Under the pieces are notes generated by a model. That model saw nothing but the letters and a program-made list of their open reading frames with translations. It was not told the origin of the DNA and did no database searches. A stretch of DNA of 64,000 nucleotides from Flavobacterium supellecticarium (lineage in GTDB: Bacteria > Bacteroidota > Bacteroidia > Flavobacteriales > Flavobacteriaceae). The position numbers and the translations under genes were made by a program. The stretch is from contig NZ_SSNZ01000004.1 in NCBI RefSeq assembly GCF_004801375.1, positions 147,219 to 211,218 on the forward strand, read 5' to 3'. This document shows, piece by piece, positions 41,329-51,178 of the stretch (positions are counted from its first letter, which is position 1; each line of letters opens with the position of its first letter).

Positions 41329-43250
41329 AGTGCAAATCGTTTATCAATGTCTTCCACCCGCATTGTGATGAAAGTCGGTTTAAGGAAAGGGGAAACATTT
41401 GGTTCTTTACAGGCAAACAAGGTATTGACCATCGTTTCCTGTTCGTGTTCGGTTAAATAAGTACCGGTTTTTACCGCCAGACTTCGCGCCATGGATTTTG
41501 CAATCCGGTCACACTGACTAAAACTGTTTTCCGGTAATTCGCCCTGCAAATCTCCGATAAGTTCTTCCAGTAAAATCGCTACCTCGCTTTCAGCCACATT
41601 TACCGGTAATCCGGAAATGGTTACCCGATCGTCATGAAATGCCTCAAAAACAAAACCGGTGCTTTCCAGCGATGGTTTTAATTCGGTAATAATGGCTAGT
41701 TCCGCTTTGGAAAAATACAATTCCAACGGAAACAGCAATTGCTGACTCGAAGCCTGATGTACCGTTATATTCGTCAGAAACTGCTCGTATAAAATACGTT
41801 GGTGTGCACGTCGCTGATCAACAATTAACATCCCGGATTTAATCGGGCTGACAATATATTTTTTATGAATCTGATAGGTGCGGTTATTCGATACCTCATC
41901 GATGGTATGCTCATCAAAAAGCGAACCGGTCACTTCCTCGCTTTCCAGCTGGATTTCTCCGATTTCCACCTCTTCAGTCGCCTGTTTCAGTCCTACATAC
42001 AGACTTTCCCAATTCTGACCGGATGTTTCTTTTTTATAACCACCTGCAGAGAAAGAGGGATTCGAACCCGCGGACCTTGTCCCGGAAGTCATATTTCCTG
42101 AAAAAGAAGCCGAAAAATTGGTAACCGGTTTCGTGTCTTCTTCCAAAAACGGATTAAAATTGGCGTCCACCTGAATCAATGGTGTTTCTGCGTCTTTACC
42201 GGTATAATCATAGGGCGTATCCAAAGTCGCATCCCTTTCAAAATCGAGTACCGGTGCTACATTAAACTGTCCGAGGCTATGTTTTATAGACGAACGCAAA
42301 ATGGCATAAAGCGCCTGTTCGTCATCAAATTTAATTTCTGTTTTTGTCGGATGGATATTGATATCAATCGTATGCGGCGGTAAATCCAGATACAGGAAAT
42401 AACTTGGTTGACAACCGTCTTTTAACAAGCCTTCGTAGGCCGCCATAACCGCGTGATGCAGATAGGGACTTTTAATAAACCGATCGTTAACAAAGAAAAA
42501 CTGTTCACCACGGCTTTTTTTAGCAAACTCCGGTTTTCCTACAAACCCCTGAATTTCGACAATCTCGGTACTTTCTTTAACCGGAACCAGTTTTTCGTTG
42601 GTCTTCCCGCCAAATACATTTACGATCCGTTGTCGGAAATTCGAAGCCGGCAGGTTAAACATTTCACTTCCGTTGTGAAACAGTACAAAATGAATATTGG
42701 CATGCGCCAACGCCACCCGTTCGAACTCATCAATCACATGGCGAAACTCTACCGTATCCGATTTCAGAAAATTTCGGCGCGCCGGAATATTAAAAAAGAG
42801 GTTTTTTACCGAAAAAGACGTTCCTTTTGGCAATACGGCCACTTCCTGCGATACAAACTTACTTCCTTCAATCACAATATGCGTTCCCAGTTCTTCCTGA
42901 TCCTGTTTGGTTTTCATCTCCACATGAGCAATTGCCGCAATCGAAGCCAAAGCTTCCCCGCGAAACCCTTTGGTATGAAGTGAAAACAAATCTTCCGCAT
43001 GACGAATCTTGGACGTTGCATGACGCTCAAAACACAAACGCGCATCGGTAACACTCATTCCCTTACCGTTATCGATTACCTGAATAAGTGTTTTACCCGC
43101 ATCTTTCACGATTAATTTAATTTCTGTTGCACCGGCATCCACCGCGTTTTCTATCAATTCCTTGACAACGGAGGCAGGACGCTGCACCACCTCACCCGCG
43201 GCAATCTGATTGGCAACATGATCGGGAAGTAATTGGATAATACTCGACAT
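41325..43250 (-). CDS. mutL: DNA mismatch repair protein MutL
   Basis: The N-terminal ATPase has ELIENAVDAGATEIK, DNGKGM and HTKGFRGEALASIAA, so ATP binding is intact. The C-terminal dimerisation domain has VDQRRAHQRILYEQ where metal-dependent MutL endonucleases have DQHAxxExxxxE. Histidine and the first glutamate are therefore altered, and latent endonuclease activity is doubtful. The protein joins MutS to the downstream repair steps. The length of 641 residues is normal. It is followed by two rhomboid genes on the same strand. Confidence 0.96.
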   Translation of the reverse strand: MSSIIQLLPDHVANQIAAGEVVQRPASVVKELIENAVDAGATEIKLIVKDAGKTLIQVIDNGKGMSVTDARLCFERHATSKIRHAEDLFSLHTKGFRGEALASIAAIAHVEMKTKQDQEELGTHIVIEGSKFVSQEVAVLPKGTSFSVKNLFFNIPARRNFLKSDTVEFRHVIDEFERVALAHANIHFVLFHNGSEMFNLPASNFRQRIVNVFGGKTNEKLVPVKESTEIVEIQGFVGKPEFAKKSRGEQFFFVNDRFIKSPYLHHAVMAAYEGLLKDGCQPSYFLYLDLPPHTIDINIHPTKTEIKFDDEQALYAILRSSIKHSLGQFNVAPVLDFERDATLDTPYDYTGKDAETPLIQVDANFNPFLEEDTKPVTNFSASFSGNMTSGTRSAGSNPSFSAGGYKKETSGQNWESLYVGLKQATEEVEIGEIQLESEEVTGSLFDEHTIDEVSNNRTYQIHKKYIVSPIKSGMLIVDQRRAHQRILYEQFLTNITVHQASSQQLLFPLELYFSKAELAIITELKPSLESTGFVFEAFHDDRVTISGLPVNVAESEVAILLEELIGDLQGELPENSFSQCDRIAKSMARSLAVKTGTYLTEHEQETMVNTLFACKEPNVSPFLKPTFITMRVEDIDKRFAL

Positions 43251-43302
43251 TCGTATGTTTTGAAGCTGTTTAGATTAAAAAAGGGTTTTCCTTCTGAACC
43301 AC

Positions 43303-43310
43303 CAAATTTA
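43303..43310 (-). promoter_or_regulatory. -7 box of mutL
   Basis: On the minus strand TAAATTTG matches TAnnTTTG and lies about 52 bases before the mutL start codon. A -33 element is not clear. Confidence 0.45.
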
Positions 43311-43372
43311 AAGAAAATGACAGACATTTAACGAATGAAGCCTCTCAATTTTTTGTTAATGGTCAACCCTCT

Positions 43373-43411
43373 AAAAACAAAGAACCTGTAACGCAAAACA
43401 TTACAGGTTCT
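43373..43411 (-). terminator. terminator of ribH
   Basis: AGAACCTGTAA and TTACAGGTTCT form an exact 11-bp stem with a nine-base loop. On the minus strand TTTGTTTTT follows. It separates ribH from the mutL promoter. Confidence 0.75.
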
Positions 43412-43431
43412 AATTATATAACTTGATTTTT

Positions 43432-43920
43432 TTATGCTTTTTTCCGAAGATCTGCCATTTTGATGGCAGCGATAGCCGCTTCGGTTCCTTTATTCCCATG
43501 AACGCCACCACTTCTGTCGATAGATTGTTGTTCGTTATTATCGGTTAACACGCAGAAAATCACCGGCACATCGGTTTGCACGTTCAGGTCTTTGATTCCC
43601 TGTGTTACCCCTTCGCAAACAAATTCAAAGTGCATGGTTTCCCCTTTTATTACGCATCCGATTACAATAACCACATCTACGTTTTGGGTTTCAATCATTT
43701 TTTTGGCACCGTAAATCAGTTCGAAACTACCGGGCACATTCCAACGAACCAGATTACTTTCCAAAGCGCCACAATCCAGTAAAGCGGCTTCGGCACCGGA
43801 ATACAATCCTTCTGTTACTTTATCGTTCCATTCCGAAACCACAATCCCAAACCGAAAATCTTTCGCGTTTGGGATTGTGTTTTTATCGTAATTGGATAAA
43901 TTTTTATTAGCTGTCGCCAT
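43432..43920 (-). CDS. ribH: 6,7-dimethyl-8-ribityllumazine synthase
   Basis: Lumazine synthase condenses a butanone phosphate with ribityl-aminopyrimidinedione in the last but one step of riboflavin synthesis. It has FGIVVSEWND near the start, WNVPGSFELIYGAKKM, VIGCVIKGETMHFEFV and the C-terminal GNKGTEAA box with the conserved residues. The length of 162 is normal. It starts one base after the TPR gene stop, so the two are cotranscribed. No FMN riboswitch is seen. Confidence 0.96.
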   Translation of the reverse strand: MATANKNLSNYDKNTIPNAKDFRFGIVVSEWNDKVTEGLYSGAEAALLDCGALESNLVRWNVPGSFELIYGAKKMIETQNVDVVIVIGCVIKGETMHFEFVCEGVTQGIKDLNVQTDVPVIFCVLTDNNEQQSIDRSGGVHGNKGTEAAIAAIKMADLRKKA

Positions 43921-43921
43921 A

Positions 43922-44704
43922 TTATTCGGTCATTGCGATCAACGCATCGATATTAGCACCTTCTGCAGAACCTTCGTATTTTTCTTTAATTTGGGTAAAG
44001 AATTTGGCTGCATCCGCTTTTTTATTCAATGCCAACGCAACTTGTCCGGCTTTAAATAAAAATCGTGGTGTTGTATATTCGTTATCATTTGCTTCAGCCG
44101 CTTTTTTATAGTACGTTAAAGCATCTTCTTTTTTGTCAAGTTCTGAAAAAGCATCTCCGATACCTCCTAAAGCTAAGGCTTTAAGCATCATATCATCGGA
44201 AGAAAACTGCTCCAACTGCTGAACCGCTTCTTTGTATTTTGCCGTATTCAGGTACGCCATACCTGCATAATAATGCGCTAAGTTAGCCGCTTTTGTTCCG
44301 GAATAGTTATCTACGATTCCAAGGAATCCTAATTTACCTTCACCACCTTTTAATGATAAGGCGAAAAGTGAATCAGCAGCCTGTCCTTCTACAGCTTGTT
44401 GGAAATATTGTTGCGCCTGGAACATTTCATTTGCAGCATCGTCCTCTTTTGGTTCTACTACAAATTTATCATACAAAAGATAACCTGCCGTTGCAATAGC
44501 AATAGCACCTACAAATCCGAAAATATATTTCTGATTTCTAGCCACCCATTCTTCCGTTTTGGAAGCACCTTCGTCCAATTTATTAAAAACTCCGGCAGTA
44601 GTACTTCCTTTTTCGTCGATTTCTACTGCTTGCTCAAATTCATTTTCAACAGCTTCTTCTTGCGGTTTCGGGGCTTTGTATCCTCTTTTGTTATATGTTG
44701 CCAT
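43922..44704 (-). CDS. tetratricopeptide repeat membrane protein (YfgM-like)
   Basis: One membrane helix (about residues 62-82, FGFVGAIAIATAGYLLYD) follows a charged N-terminus. The rest is TPR-like helix pairs, such as HYYAGMAYLNTAKYKEAVQQ and LALGGIGDAFSELDKKEDAL. The layout fits the YfgM/TPR_21 type of envelope chaperone partner, but that role is inferred. It is the first gene of a two-gene unit with ribH and has a promoter box just upstream. Confidence 0.83.
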   Translation of the reverse strand: MATYNKRGYKAPKPQEEAVENEFEQAVEIDEKGSTTAGVFNKLDEGASKTEEWVARNQKYIFGFVGAIAIATAGYLLYDKFVVEPKEDDAANEMFQAQQYFQQAVEGQAADSLFALSLKGGEGKLGFLGIVDNYSGTKAANLAHYYAGMAYLNTAKYKEAVQQLEQFSSDDMMLKALALGGIGDAFSELDKKEDALTYYKKAAEANDNEYTTPRFLFKAGQVALALNKKADAAKFFTQIKEKYEGSAEGANIDALIAMTE

Positions 44705-44726
44705 TTATTTTAAATTTATTGAGCTG

Positions 44727-44734
44727 CAAAAATA
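44727..44734 (-). promoter_or_regulatory. -7 box of the TPR-ribH genes
   Basis: On the minus strand TATTTTTG matches TAnnTTTG and lies 22 bases before the start codon. Confidence 0.5.
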
Positions 44735-44842
44735 TACTTTTTATTGAAACTTAAAAGCCCTTTTTATCGATATTTTTCAATAATTTGCACCCGCTTTTAA
44801 AAAAAACTGACATAAATATCAGCATTAACCACTTTCCTATCC

Positions 44843-45922
44843 GTGTATTTAAAGACGCTTTCACTGTTTAATTATAAGAATATTGCCGAAGCTACTTATG
44901 ATTTTGATGCCAAAATCAACTGCTTTGTCGGCAAAAACGGTATTGGTAAAACCAATATACTGGATGCTATCTACCATTTGGCCTACGGGAAAAGTTATTT
45001 TAATCCGTTGGCGGTTCAGAACATCCGACATGGAGAGGAGTTTTTTGTGATTGAAGGTCAGTTTGAAAAAGACCAACGTACGGAGCAAATTGTCTGTAGT
45101 TTAAAAAAAGGACAAAAAAAAGTATTAAAACGCAACGGCAAACCTTATGATAAATTTTCGGATCATATCGGTTTTATCCCGTTGGTTATTATTTCCCCGT
45201 CGGATCAAGACCTTATTATAGAAGGTAGCGAAACCCGCCGTAAATTTATCGACAGCGTGATTTCGCAATCCGACAGTTTGTATTTACAACAACTGATCCA
45301 ATACCAGCGCATACTGACACAACGCAACGCCTTGTTAAAATACTTTGCGCTAAACCATACGTTCGACAAAGATACTCTTGCCGTATATAATGAGCAACTT
45401 GCCGTAATTGGGCAGCAGGTATTTGAAAAGCGACAGTACTTTATCAGCGAATTCATTCCTATTTTCAATCGTTATCATCAGTTGATCACCAATTCCTCCG
45501 AAACGGTACAGATTGTTTACGAAAGTCAGCTTTTTGAAAAAGACATGTTAACGCTTTTTGACGAATTTTTATCAAAAGACCGCGCCTTGCAATACACCAG
45601 TGTTGGCGTTCATAAAGACGACCTTTCGTTTGAGATTGATCATTTTCCGATTAAAAAATTTGGTTCCCAAGGACAACAGAAATCTTTTTTAATTGCCCTA
45701 AAACTGGCGCAGTTTGAATTTATCAAAAAACTAAACGGTACCGCTCCGATACTCCTTTTTGACGATATATTTGACAAACTGGACGAAAGTCGGGTACATA
45801 AAATTGTCGAGATGGTTAACGATGAAACATTCGGACAACTCTTTATTTCCGACACCCATCCGGAACGTACCGAAGCTATTGTCAAGTCGACTTTACAGAG
45901 TTACACCCTTTTCCAACTGTAA
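44843..45922 (+). CDS. recF: DNA replication and repair protein RecF
   Basis: RecF loads RecA on gapped DNA with RecO and RecR. The Walker A motif is [13 protein letters not shown], then the SMC-like signature [14 protein letters not shown] and the D-box FDDIFDKLD are seen. The start is GTG at 44843, which gives the standard [12 protein letters not shown] beginning. At 359 residues it has the normal length. It follows the divergent TPR gene by 138 bases, with a partial -7 box only. Confidence 0.95.
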   Translation: MYLKTLSLFNYKNIAEATYDFDAKINCFVGKNGIGKTNILDAIYHLAYGKSYFNPLAVQNIRHGEEFFVIEGQFEKDQRTEQIVCSLKKGQKKVLKRNGKPYDKFSDHIGFIPLVIISPSDQDLIIEGSETRRKFIDSVISQSDSLYLQQLIQYQRILTQRNALLKYFALNHTFDKDTLAVYNEQLAVIGQQVFEKRQYFISEFIPIFNRYHQLITNSSETVQIVYESQLFEKDMLTLFDEFLSKDRALQYTSVGVHKDDLSFEIDHFPIKKFGSQGQQKSFLIALKLAQFEFIKKLNGTAPILLFDDIFDKLDESRVHKIVEMVNDETFGQLFISDTHPERTEAIVKSTLQSYTLFQL

Positions 45923-46155
45923 AAAAAGTAACTTTTCGTTTCTATATTTACGAAAAACAACTCCTCGGCCTCTTTTTTTACAACAAACCTCACATTTGTT
46001 TGGATTTTAATTAAATATTCGTGATATTTATTTTTTGATCCCCAATCTATTAAATAAAAACCAGGACTTTCCTAAATTTACAGCCCCAAATACCACTACC
46101 TGCCTTTCTTTTTAATGCTGTTCAAACATAGTAACTGACTCATAAAAGATAGCTG

Positions 46156-48261
46156 ATGAAGATTCCTTTACAAAAGCGAAAAAAAGTACACATTGCCCTT
46201 TTTATTTCCATCCTCATCATCCAATTGCTTTTTTTCTGGATGTGGTACCAACAAAACAACGAATACAACACCTTATCCGAATCGGTTCAGAATGCCAGCA
46301 AACCCAATGAGGCGGTTTATTTCTCCAATCAGGCGACACGAAGTTTTCTAAACGCCCAAAATGCGTTTAACGACTACCTTCTCAGTTATAAAAAAACCTC
46401 TTTAAACCAATACGAACACTCCATTCGGGAGATGACCGTTTATCTGGACAGCCTGGATCGGCTTTCGGCTGTAAACAAAGATTTTTTCAAGGTAATCAAA
46501 TCGAAAGAAACCACCGAAAAACAAATCTATCATATCCGCAAGCAACTGGATTCGCTGATGCGAAAAGGAGTCATTTCCTTAATGGGCAGTGATTCGCTTC
46601 CGTCTAACTTCAACATTCGGAAATTCAATTATGCCAAGACACTGAATTCGATCAGCTACGACACGATACTTACGTCCGACAAAGACCGTAAGAACGGTTT
46701 TTTTGCCCGGATCGGAAAAGCTATTTCCGGAAAAAACGACATTATGAAAGAGCGCCTTCAGGTACGTATTAAAATGGTATATGGTAATACCGAAAAAGTT
46801 GGCTCGTTTGAAGACCAACTTAAAAACACCTTCAGCACCATTGATCACTACTATACCCAGGAATTTAAAAAACTAAACCGCACCTATAACAACCTTCGAA
46901 AAAAGGATCGGGAATTATTGGAAATCAACAAAACCATACTACGCAACAGTCAGGAGATATTACAGGTCTACTCGGATTCGGCTCAGGAGCTCGACAAATT
47001 AAAATACGCAACAGCACTCAAAAACATCGAAAAACAGCGCACCCTGATTCTGGCATTACTTCCAATCATGGTTATCATCACCATAATTTTATTGTTCTAT
47101 ACGCAGTTTGCGTATATCTACGAAAAGAGCCTGTTGGACGCCAAGACCGAAGCCGAAAAAAATCTGGAATTCAAAAACCGTATCATTGGCATGCTAAGTC
47201 ACGAAATGCGGGCACCGCTTCATATTATCTCGAACTTTTCGAAACGGCTAAAATCGGCTACGCTACCGGAAACCGCACTTCCTACCGTCAATTCGTTAAT
47301 TTTTACTTCCAATTCACTACAGATTACCGTCAATCAGATTCTCGACTTTTTTAAAAACAAAAGCAGCAAACTGGTCGTATACAATTCCAACTTTAACCTG
47401 AAAAACGAAATCCTATCGGTATTGGAATCGCTACGTTCGTTGGCAGAAATCAAAAAAATCGACCTCAATCATACGATTGACTCAAAACTGGACACTATAG
47501 TCTGGGCGGATAATGTAAAAATACACCAGCTTTTTTATAATATTATCGGAAATGCCATCAAGTTTACCGACCAGGGAAGTATAACCGTAACGGCCGGTTT
47601 ATCGGATCAAGGCACGCAATACCTTTTGGAAGTTACGATTAAAGACACCGGAGCCGGTATTCCGCCTGAAGACCTGGAAAACATATTTGATCAACATTAT
47701 CAGAGTAAATTCCATTCCGAACAGATCAAGCTTGGTGCCGGGCTTGGCTTAAACCTATGTAAAGAAATTGTCGATCTTTTTGGCGGCACGATCACTGTAA
47801 AAAGCGTTCTACAAAAAGGCACCGAAGTTCGTTTTTCACTACTCTTAAACAAATCCCGCGATGTCAAAACAAGTTTGGAGCAACTATTGGAAATCAACCG
47901 TAAAAAACCACTTGCCATAGCCATCATAGACGATGACGCCATCACGTTGGCCAGTCTTAAAAAGATGATCAATAATACCAATGCTAAAGTCAGCACTTTT
48001 ACGACACCTTCCGAGTTGCAAAACCATCTTAGTAATAACACCACAGATTTGGTGATTACCGACTTACAATTGGGAACGTTTTCCGGTATTCAACTCGCGC
48101 GGGAAATACAAAAAATGCACGCGATACCGATTATAGCCGTTACCGGTGACGACTATTGGGCGCAGGACAAAACACCCGACGATTCTCCGTTGGAAACCGT
48201 TATTCTTAAACCCGTAAACAAAGAAGAACTTTATGCTAAAATTTTAAAAACGGTAAGTTGA
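46156..48261 (+). CDS. hybrid sensor histidine kinase (histidine kinase plus receiver)
   Basis: Membrane helices flank a periplasmic sensor region: one at about residues 12-31 and one at about 297-320. The kinase follows, with H349 in LSHEMRAPLHI, the N-box NAIKFTDQG and the G-boxes DTGAGIPPEDLENIF and GAGLGLNLCKEI. The C-terminal receiver (about 585-700) has D636 in TDLQLG and the LKPV lysine near the end. The periplasmic part is helical and could bind a small ligand, which is unknown. There is no DNA-binding output domain. A partner regulator is not next to it. Confidence 0.9.
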   Translation: MKIPLQKRKKVHIALFISILIIQLLFFWMWYQQNNEYNTLSESVQNASKPNEAVYFSNQATRSFLNAQNAFNDYLLSYKKTSLNQYEHSIREMTVYLDSLDRLSAVNKDFFKVIKSKETTEKQIYHIRKQLDSLMRKGVISLMGSDSLPSNFNIRKFNYAKTLNSISYDTILTSDKDRKNGFFARIGKAISGKNDIMKERLQVRIKMVYGNTEKVGSFEDQLKNTFSTIDHYYTQEFKKLNRTYNNLRKKDRELLEINKTILRNSQEILQVYSDSAQELDKLKYATALKNIEKQRTLILALLPIMVIITIILLFYTQFAYIYEKSLLDAKTEAEKNLEFKNRIIGMLSHEMRAPLHIISNFSKRLKSATLPETALPTVNSLIFTSNSLQITVNQILDFFKNKSSKLVVYNSNFNLKNEILSVLESLRSLAEIKKIDLNHTIDSKLDTIVWADNVKIHQLFYNIIGNAIKFTDQGSITVTAGLSDQGTQYLLEVTIKDTGAGIPPEDLENIFDQHYQSKFHSEQIKLGAGLGLNLCKEIVDLFGGTITVKSVLQKGTEVRFSLLLNKSRDVKTSLEQLLEINRKKPLAIAIIDDDAITLASLKKMINNTNAKVSTFTTPSELQNHLSNNTTDLVITDLQLGTFSGIQLAREIQKMHAIPIIAVTGDDYWAQDKTPDDSPLETVILKPVNKEELYAKILKTVS

Positions 48262-48354
48262 TCCCCATTGTTTTTCACAAATTATGACGGCGAAAAGAAA
48301 CAGAATTCAAAATGGTTTACCTATTTTTACACCATCAATAAAGCATATTCATTC

Positions 48355-49368
48355 ATGATCATTTCTTCAGACTTTTCGCTTCAAAAATACAATACATTCG
48401 GAATTGATGCTAAGGCCAAAACTTTTGTTTCGGTTACAAACGAAACAGAACTGGCGGAAATTTTACAAAAGCACCATTCGGAAAAACCTTTTATTTTGGG
48501 CGGTGGCAGTAATATGTTACTCACTAAAGATATCGACCGACTGGTAATCCATGTTAATTTAAAAGGAAAAAGCATTCTTGAAGAAAACGACGATTATGCA
48601 TTGGTACAGGCAGAAGCCGGTGAAAACTGGCATGAATTTGTACTTTGGTCTATTGATCACCAACTTGGCGGACTGGAAAACCTGTCGTTGATTCCCGGAA
48701 ATGTCGGTACTACTCCAATTCAAAATATCGGTGCTTACGGTGTGGAAATCAAAGACACCTTTGTCTCTTGTCGGGCGATGAATATTGCAACACAGGAAAT
48801 TGTAACTTTCGACAAAGCGCAATGCCAGTTTGGCTACCGCGAAAGCATCTTTAAAAATCAGGAAAAGGATCGCTTTGTAATCCTGTCGGTTACTTTTCAA
48901 CTAACCCGAAACCATCATAAAATCAACACCTCTTATGGTGCGATCGAAGCCGAACTAACGCGACATAACATTACCCATCCAACGATTAAAGATGTGAGTA
49001 ATGCGGTGATCACCATCCGTCAGAGTAAACTTCCGGATCCAAAAGAACTTGGAAACAGTGGTAGTTTCTTTAAAAACCCTGTCATTCCTAAAGCGGATTA
49101 CGACAAAATACAAAGTCAGTATCCTGATATGCCGCATTATACGGTTTCCGAAACGGAAGTCAAAGTACCGGCGGGATGGCTAATCGAACAAGCCGGTTTT
49201 AAAGGCAAACGATTTGGCGATGCCGGAATACACCAACACCAGGCTTTGGTATTGGTAAACTACGGAAATGCTACCGGAGCGGAAATTCTGGCAGTATCAA
49301 AAAACATCCAGAAAACCATTTTGGAAAAATTCGGAATTGCGATAGAAGCCGAAGTCAACATCATCTAA
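48355..49368 (+). CDS. murB: UDP-N-acetylenolpyruvoylglucosamine reductase
   Basis: MurB reduces the enolpyruvyl group of UDP-GlcNAc-enolpyruvate to UDP-MurNAc with NADPH and FAD. The FAD-binding region is FILGGGSNMLLTKDI, followed by LSLIPGNVGTTPIQNIGAYG and GSFFKNPV near the C-terminus, where the serine is a proton donor. The ATG at 48355 gives the family start (FSLQKYNTFG). The reading from 48268 is not supported. Its stop is two bases before the PaiB-like gene. Confidence 0.95.
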   Translation: MIISSDFSLQKYNTFGIDAKAKTFVSVTNETELAEILQKHHSEKPFILGGGSNMLLTKDIDRLVIHVNLKGKSILEENDDYALVQAEAGENWHEFVLWSIDHQLGGLENLSLIPGNVGTTPIQNIGAYGVEIKDTFVSCRAMNIATQEIVTFDKAQCQFGYRESIFKNQEKDRFVILSVTFQLTRNHHKINTSYGAIEAELTRHNITHPTIKDVSNAVITIRQSKLPDPKELGNSGSFFKNPVIPKADYDKIQSQYPDMPHYTVSETEVKVPAGWLIEQAGFKGKRFGDAGIHQHQALVLVNYGNATGAEILAVSKNIQKTILEKFGIAIEAEVNII

Positions 49369-49369
49369 A

Positions 49370-49984
49370 ATGTATATCGAGGAGCAATATCAGAACAACG
49401 ATCCCAAAGCGATCCGCGATTTTATCCAGCAGAACAGCTTTGGGATATTGATCAACCAAACCGAAGGAAAACCATGGGGTACACATATTCCATTGGAACT
49501 GGAGTATAATCCGGAAGGCAAAGAAGTTCTTTACGGCCATATTGCCAAAGCCAATCCGCAATCGGCAGCCCTACAAAACGGCGCTACCGTATTGGCGATT
49601 TTCAACGGACCACACCATTATATTTCCTCTTCCTGGTATGATCATGAAAATGTTCCGACATGGAATTATATTGCGGTACATATATATGGTACCATTCGCC
49701 TTATTGAAGGTGACGAACTTTTATTTTCCTTAAAAAAGCTCGTCGACAAATACGAAGCCACTTCCGAAAATCCAACAAAAATCGAAAACCTGTCCGCTAA
49801 AACCATGCGTCAGGTAAACGGTATTACTGCATTTGAGATTAGCATTGATCAAATTCAGGCGGTTCATAAACTCTCTCAAAACCGCGACGACAAGAACCAT
49901 TCGGCTATTATCGAAAAGCTGGAAAACCAAAACCGTCCGAATGCCATTAGCATTGCCCGGGAAATGCGAAAAAACCGAAAATAA
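49370..49984 (+). CDS. FMN-binding negative transcriptional regulator, PaiB family
   Basis: This 204-residue protein begins MYIEEQYQNNDPKAIRDFIQ and contains the PaiB-like stretches KPWGTHIPLELEY, FNGPHHYISSSWYD and VPTWNYIAVHIYGT, a split-barrel flavin fold. In Bacillus PaiB affects sporulation and protease genes, and whether this protein binds DNA is not known. It is two bases after murB and so likely cotranscribed with it. Confidence 0.9.
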   Translation: MYIEEQYQNNDPKAIRDFIQQNSFGILINQTEGKPWGTHIPLELEYNPEGKEVLYGHIAKANPQSAALQNGATVLAIFNGPHHYISSSWYDHENVPTWNYIAVHIYGTIRLIEGDELLFSLKKLVDKYEATSENPTKIENLSAKTMRQVNGITAFEISIDQIQAVHKLSQNRDDKNHSAIIEKLENQNRPNAISIAREMRKNRK

Positions 49985-50010
49985 GCCGCGACGAATTTGT
50001 TAAATTCCAA

Positions 50011-50040
50011 TTGGGATTTAACATTTGATTCGTACCTTTG
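50011..50040 (+). promoter_or_regulatory. promoter of the glycosyltransferase-sigma factor genes
   Basis: TTG at 50011-50013 and TACCTTTG at 50033-50040 are spaced by 19 bases, an excellent match to the Bacteroidetes boxes. It lies after the TTG at 49997, which rules out that codon as the glycosyltransferase start. Confidence 0.7.
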
Positions 50041-50071
50041 TCGCTTCATTAATCATCATGATGAATTGCAT

Positions 50072-51178
50072 ATGTTAACAATTCTACTCTATCTTTTTAT
50101 CGGAATTATTGCCATCCAGATTTTCTATTATTTGATCGTTTTCGGCAAATTTGCATTTGCACCGGCACAAAAAATCACCTCAAAACGCATTCCGGTTTCG
50201 GTAATTGTATGTGCTAAAAATGAAGCTGAAAACGTGGCTAAATACATCCCGCTTTTAGCCGATCAGAATTATCCCGACTATGAGATTGTATTAATTGACG
50301 ATGCTTCCAGCGACGATACTTTGGAGATTTTTGAAGCGTTTGAGAAACAATATTCCAACATCCGACTGGTAAAAGTTCAGAATAACGAAGCCTTTTGGGG
50401 AAATAAAAAATTTGCCCTCACACTTGGAATCAAAGCGGCCCGAAAAGAATATTTACTTTTTACAGATGCTGATTGTTATCCGACTTCCAAGGATTGGATT
50501 ACCCAAATGACCTCTCAGTTTACCTTACATAAAACCATCATTTTAGGATATGGTGCTTACGAAAAAATTAAAGGATCCTTTTTAAATAAGATTATCCGTT
50601 TTGAAACACTTTTAACGGCGGTTCAGTATTTTTCGTGGGCCAAAATGGGCAAACCCTATATGGGAGTGGGCCGAAATCTGGCTTATAAAAGAGAAGAATT
50701 TTTCAAAGTAAACGGTTTTATGGATCATATGAAAGTACGCTCCGGCGATGATGATCTGTTTATCAATCAGGCGGCAAACCGCAAAAATACAGCGATTTGT
50801 TACAGTCCGGAAAGCTTTACCATTTCGGCTCCCAAAACAAGCTACAAAACCTGGTTCCAGCAAAAACGACGTCATGTTTCGACAGCGTCCTATTACAAAA
50901 GCTTTGATAAATTCCAATTGGGACTTTTCTTTTTCTCACAACTTTCCTTTTTTATACTGGCCATTTTATTACTGGCCTTCCAATTTCAATGGATGATTGT
51001 AGCCGGATTAATCGTTGTCCGTTATATTTTCACCTGGATCACGTTGGGTTATGCTTCGGGTAAATTGCATGAAAAAGATGTGATGTATTGGTTTCCGATT
51101 ATCGAATTAATCCTTATCTTCACACAACTAAACGTGTATTTTACCAACTCTTTCTCAAAACCGGTACATTGGAAATAA
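50072..51178 (+). CDS. family 2 glycosyltransferase, membrane-anchored
   Basis: An N-terminal helix (about residues 1-20) precedes the GT-A domain, with VIVCAKNEAENVAKYIP, IDDASSDDTLEIFE and the DxD in TDADCYPTSKD. The catalytic loop is QKRRHVSTASYYK, and two or three helices follow at the C-terminus. It should add a sugar from a nucleotide donor at the cytoplasmic face, but donor and acceptor are unknown. The ATG at 50072 is chosen because the promoter lies downstream of the earlier TTG. The sigma factor gene overlaps its last ten bases. Confidence 0.88.
   Translation: MLTILLYLFIGIIAIQIFYYLIVFGKFAFAPAQKITSKRIPVSVIVCAKNEAENVAKYIPLLADQNYPDYEIVLIDDASSDDTLEIFEAFEKQYSNIRLVKVQNNEAFWGNKKFALTLGIKAARKEYLLFTDADCYPTSKDWITQMTSQFTLHKTIILGYGAYEKIKGSFLNKIIRFETLLTAVQYFSWAKMGKPYMGVGRNLAYKREEFFKVNGFMDHMKVRSGDDDLFINQAANRKNTAICYSPESFTISAPKTSYKTWFQQKRRHVSTASYYKSFDKFQLGLFFFSQLSFFILAILLLAFQFQWMIVAGLIVVRYIFTWITLGYASGKLHEKDVMYWFPIIELILIFTQLNVYFTNSFSKPVHWK

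Noticed and set aside
41865..43051. Plus-strand reading frames opposite mutL, including a 176-codon one
   Set aside because: They are mirror frames of a conserved gene and show no recognisable motif.
44705..44842. FMN riboswitch for ribH
   Set aside because: No RFN-like element is seen, and ribH is directly coupled to the TPR gene.
48268..48354. Longer start of murB
   Set aside because: The first 29 residues have no match to the family, and the ATG at 48355 gives the known start.
49997..50071. TTG start of the glycosyltransferase
   Set aside because: The promoter boxes at 50011-50040 lie downstream of it, so the ATG at 50072 is used.
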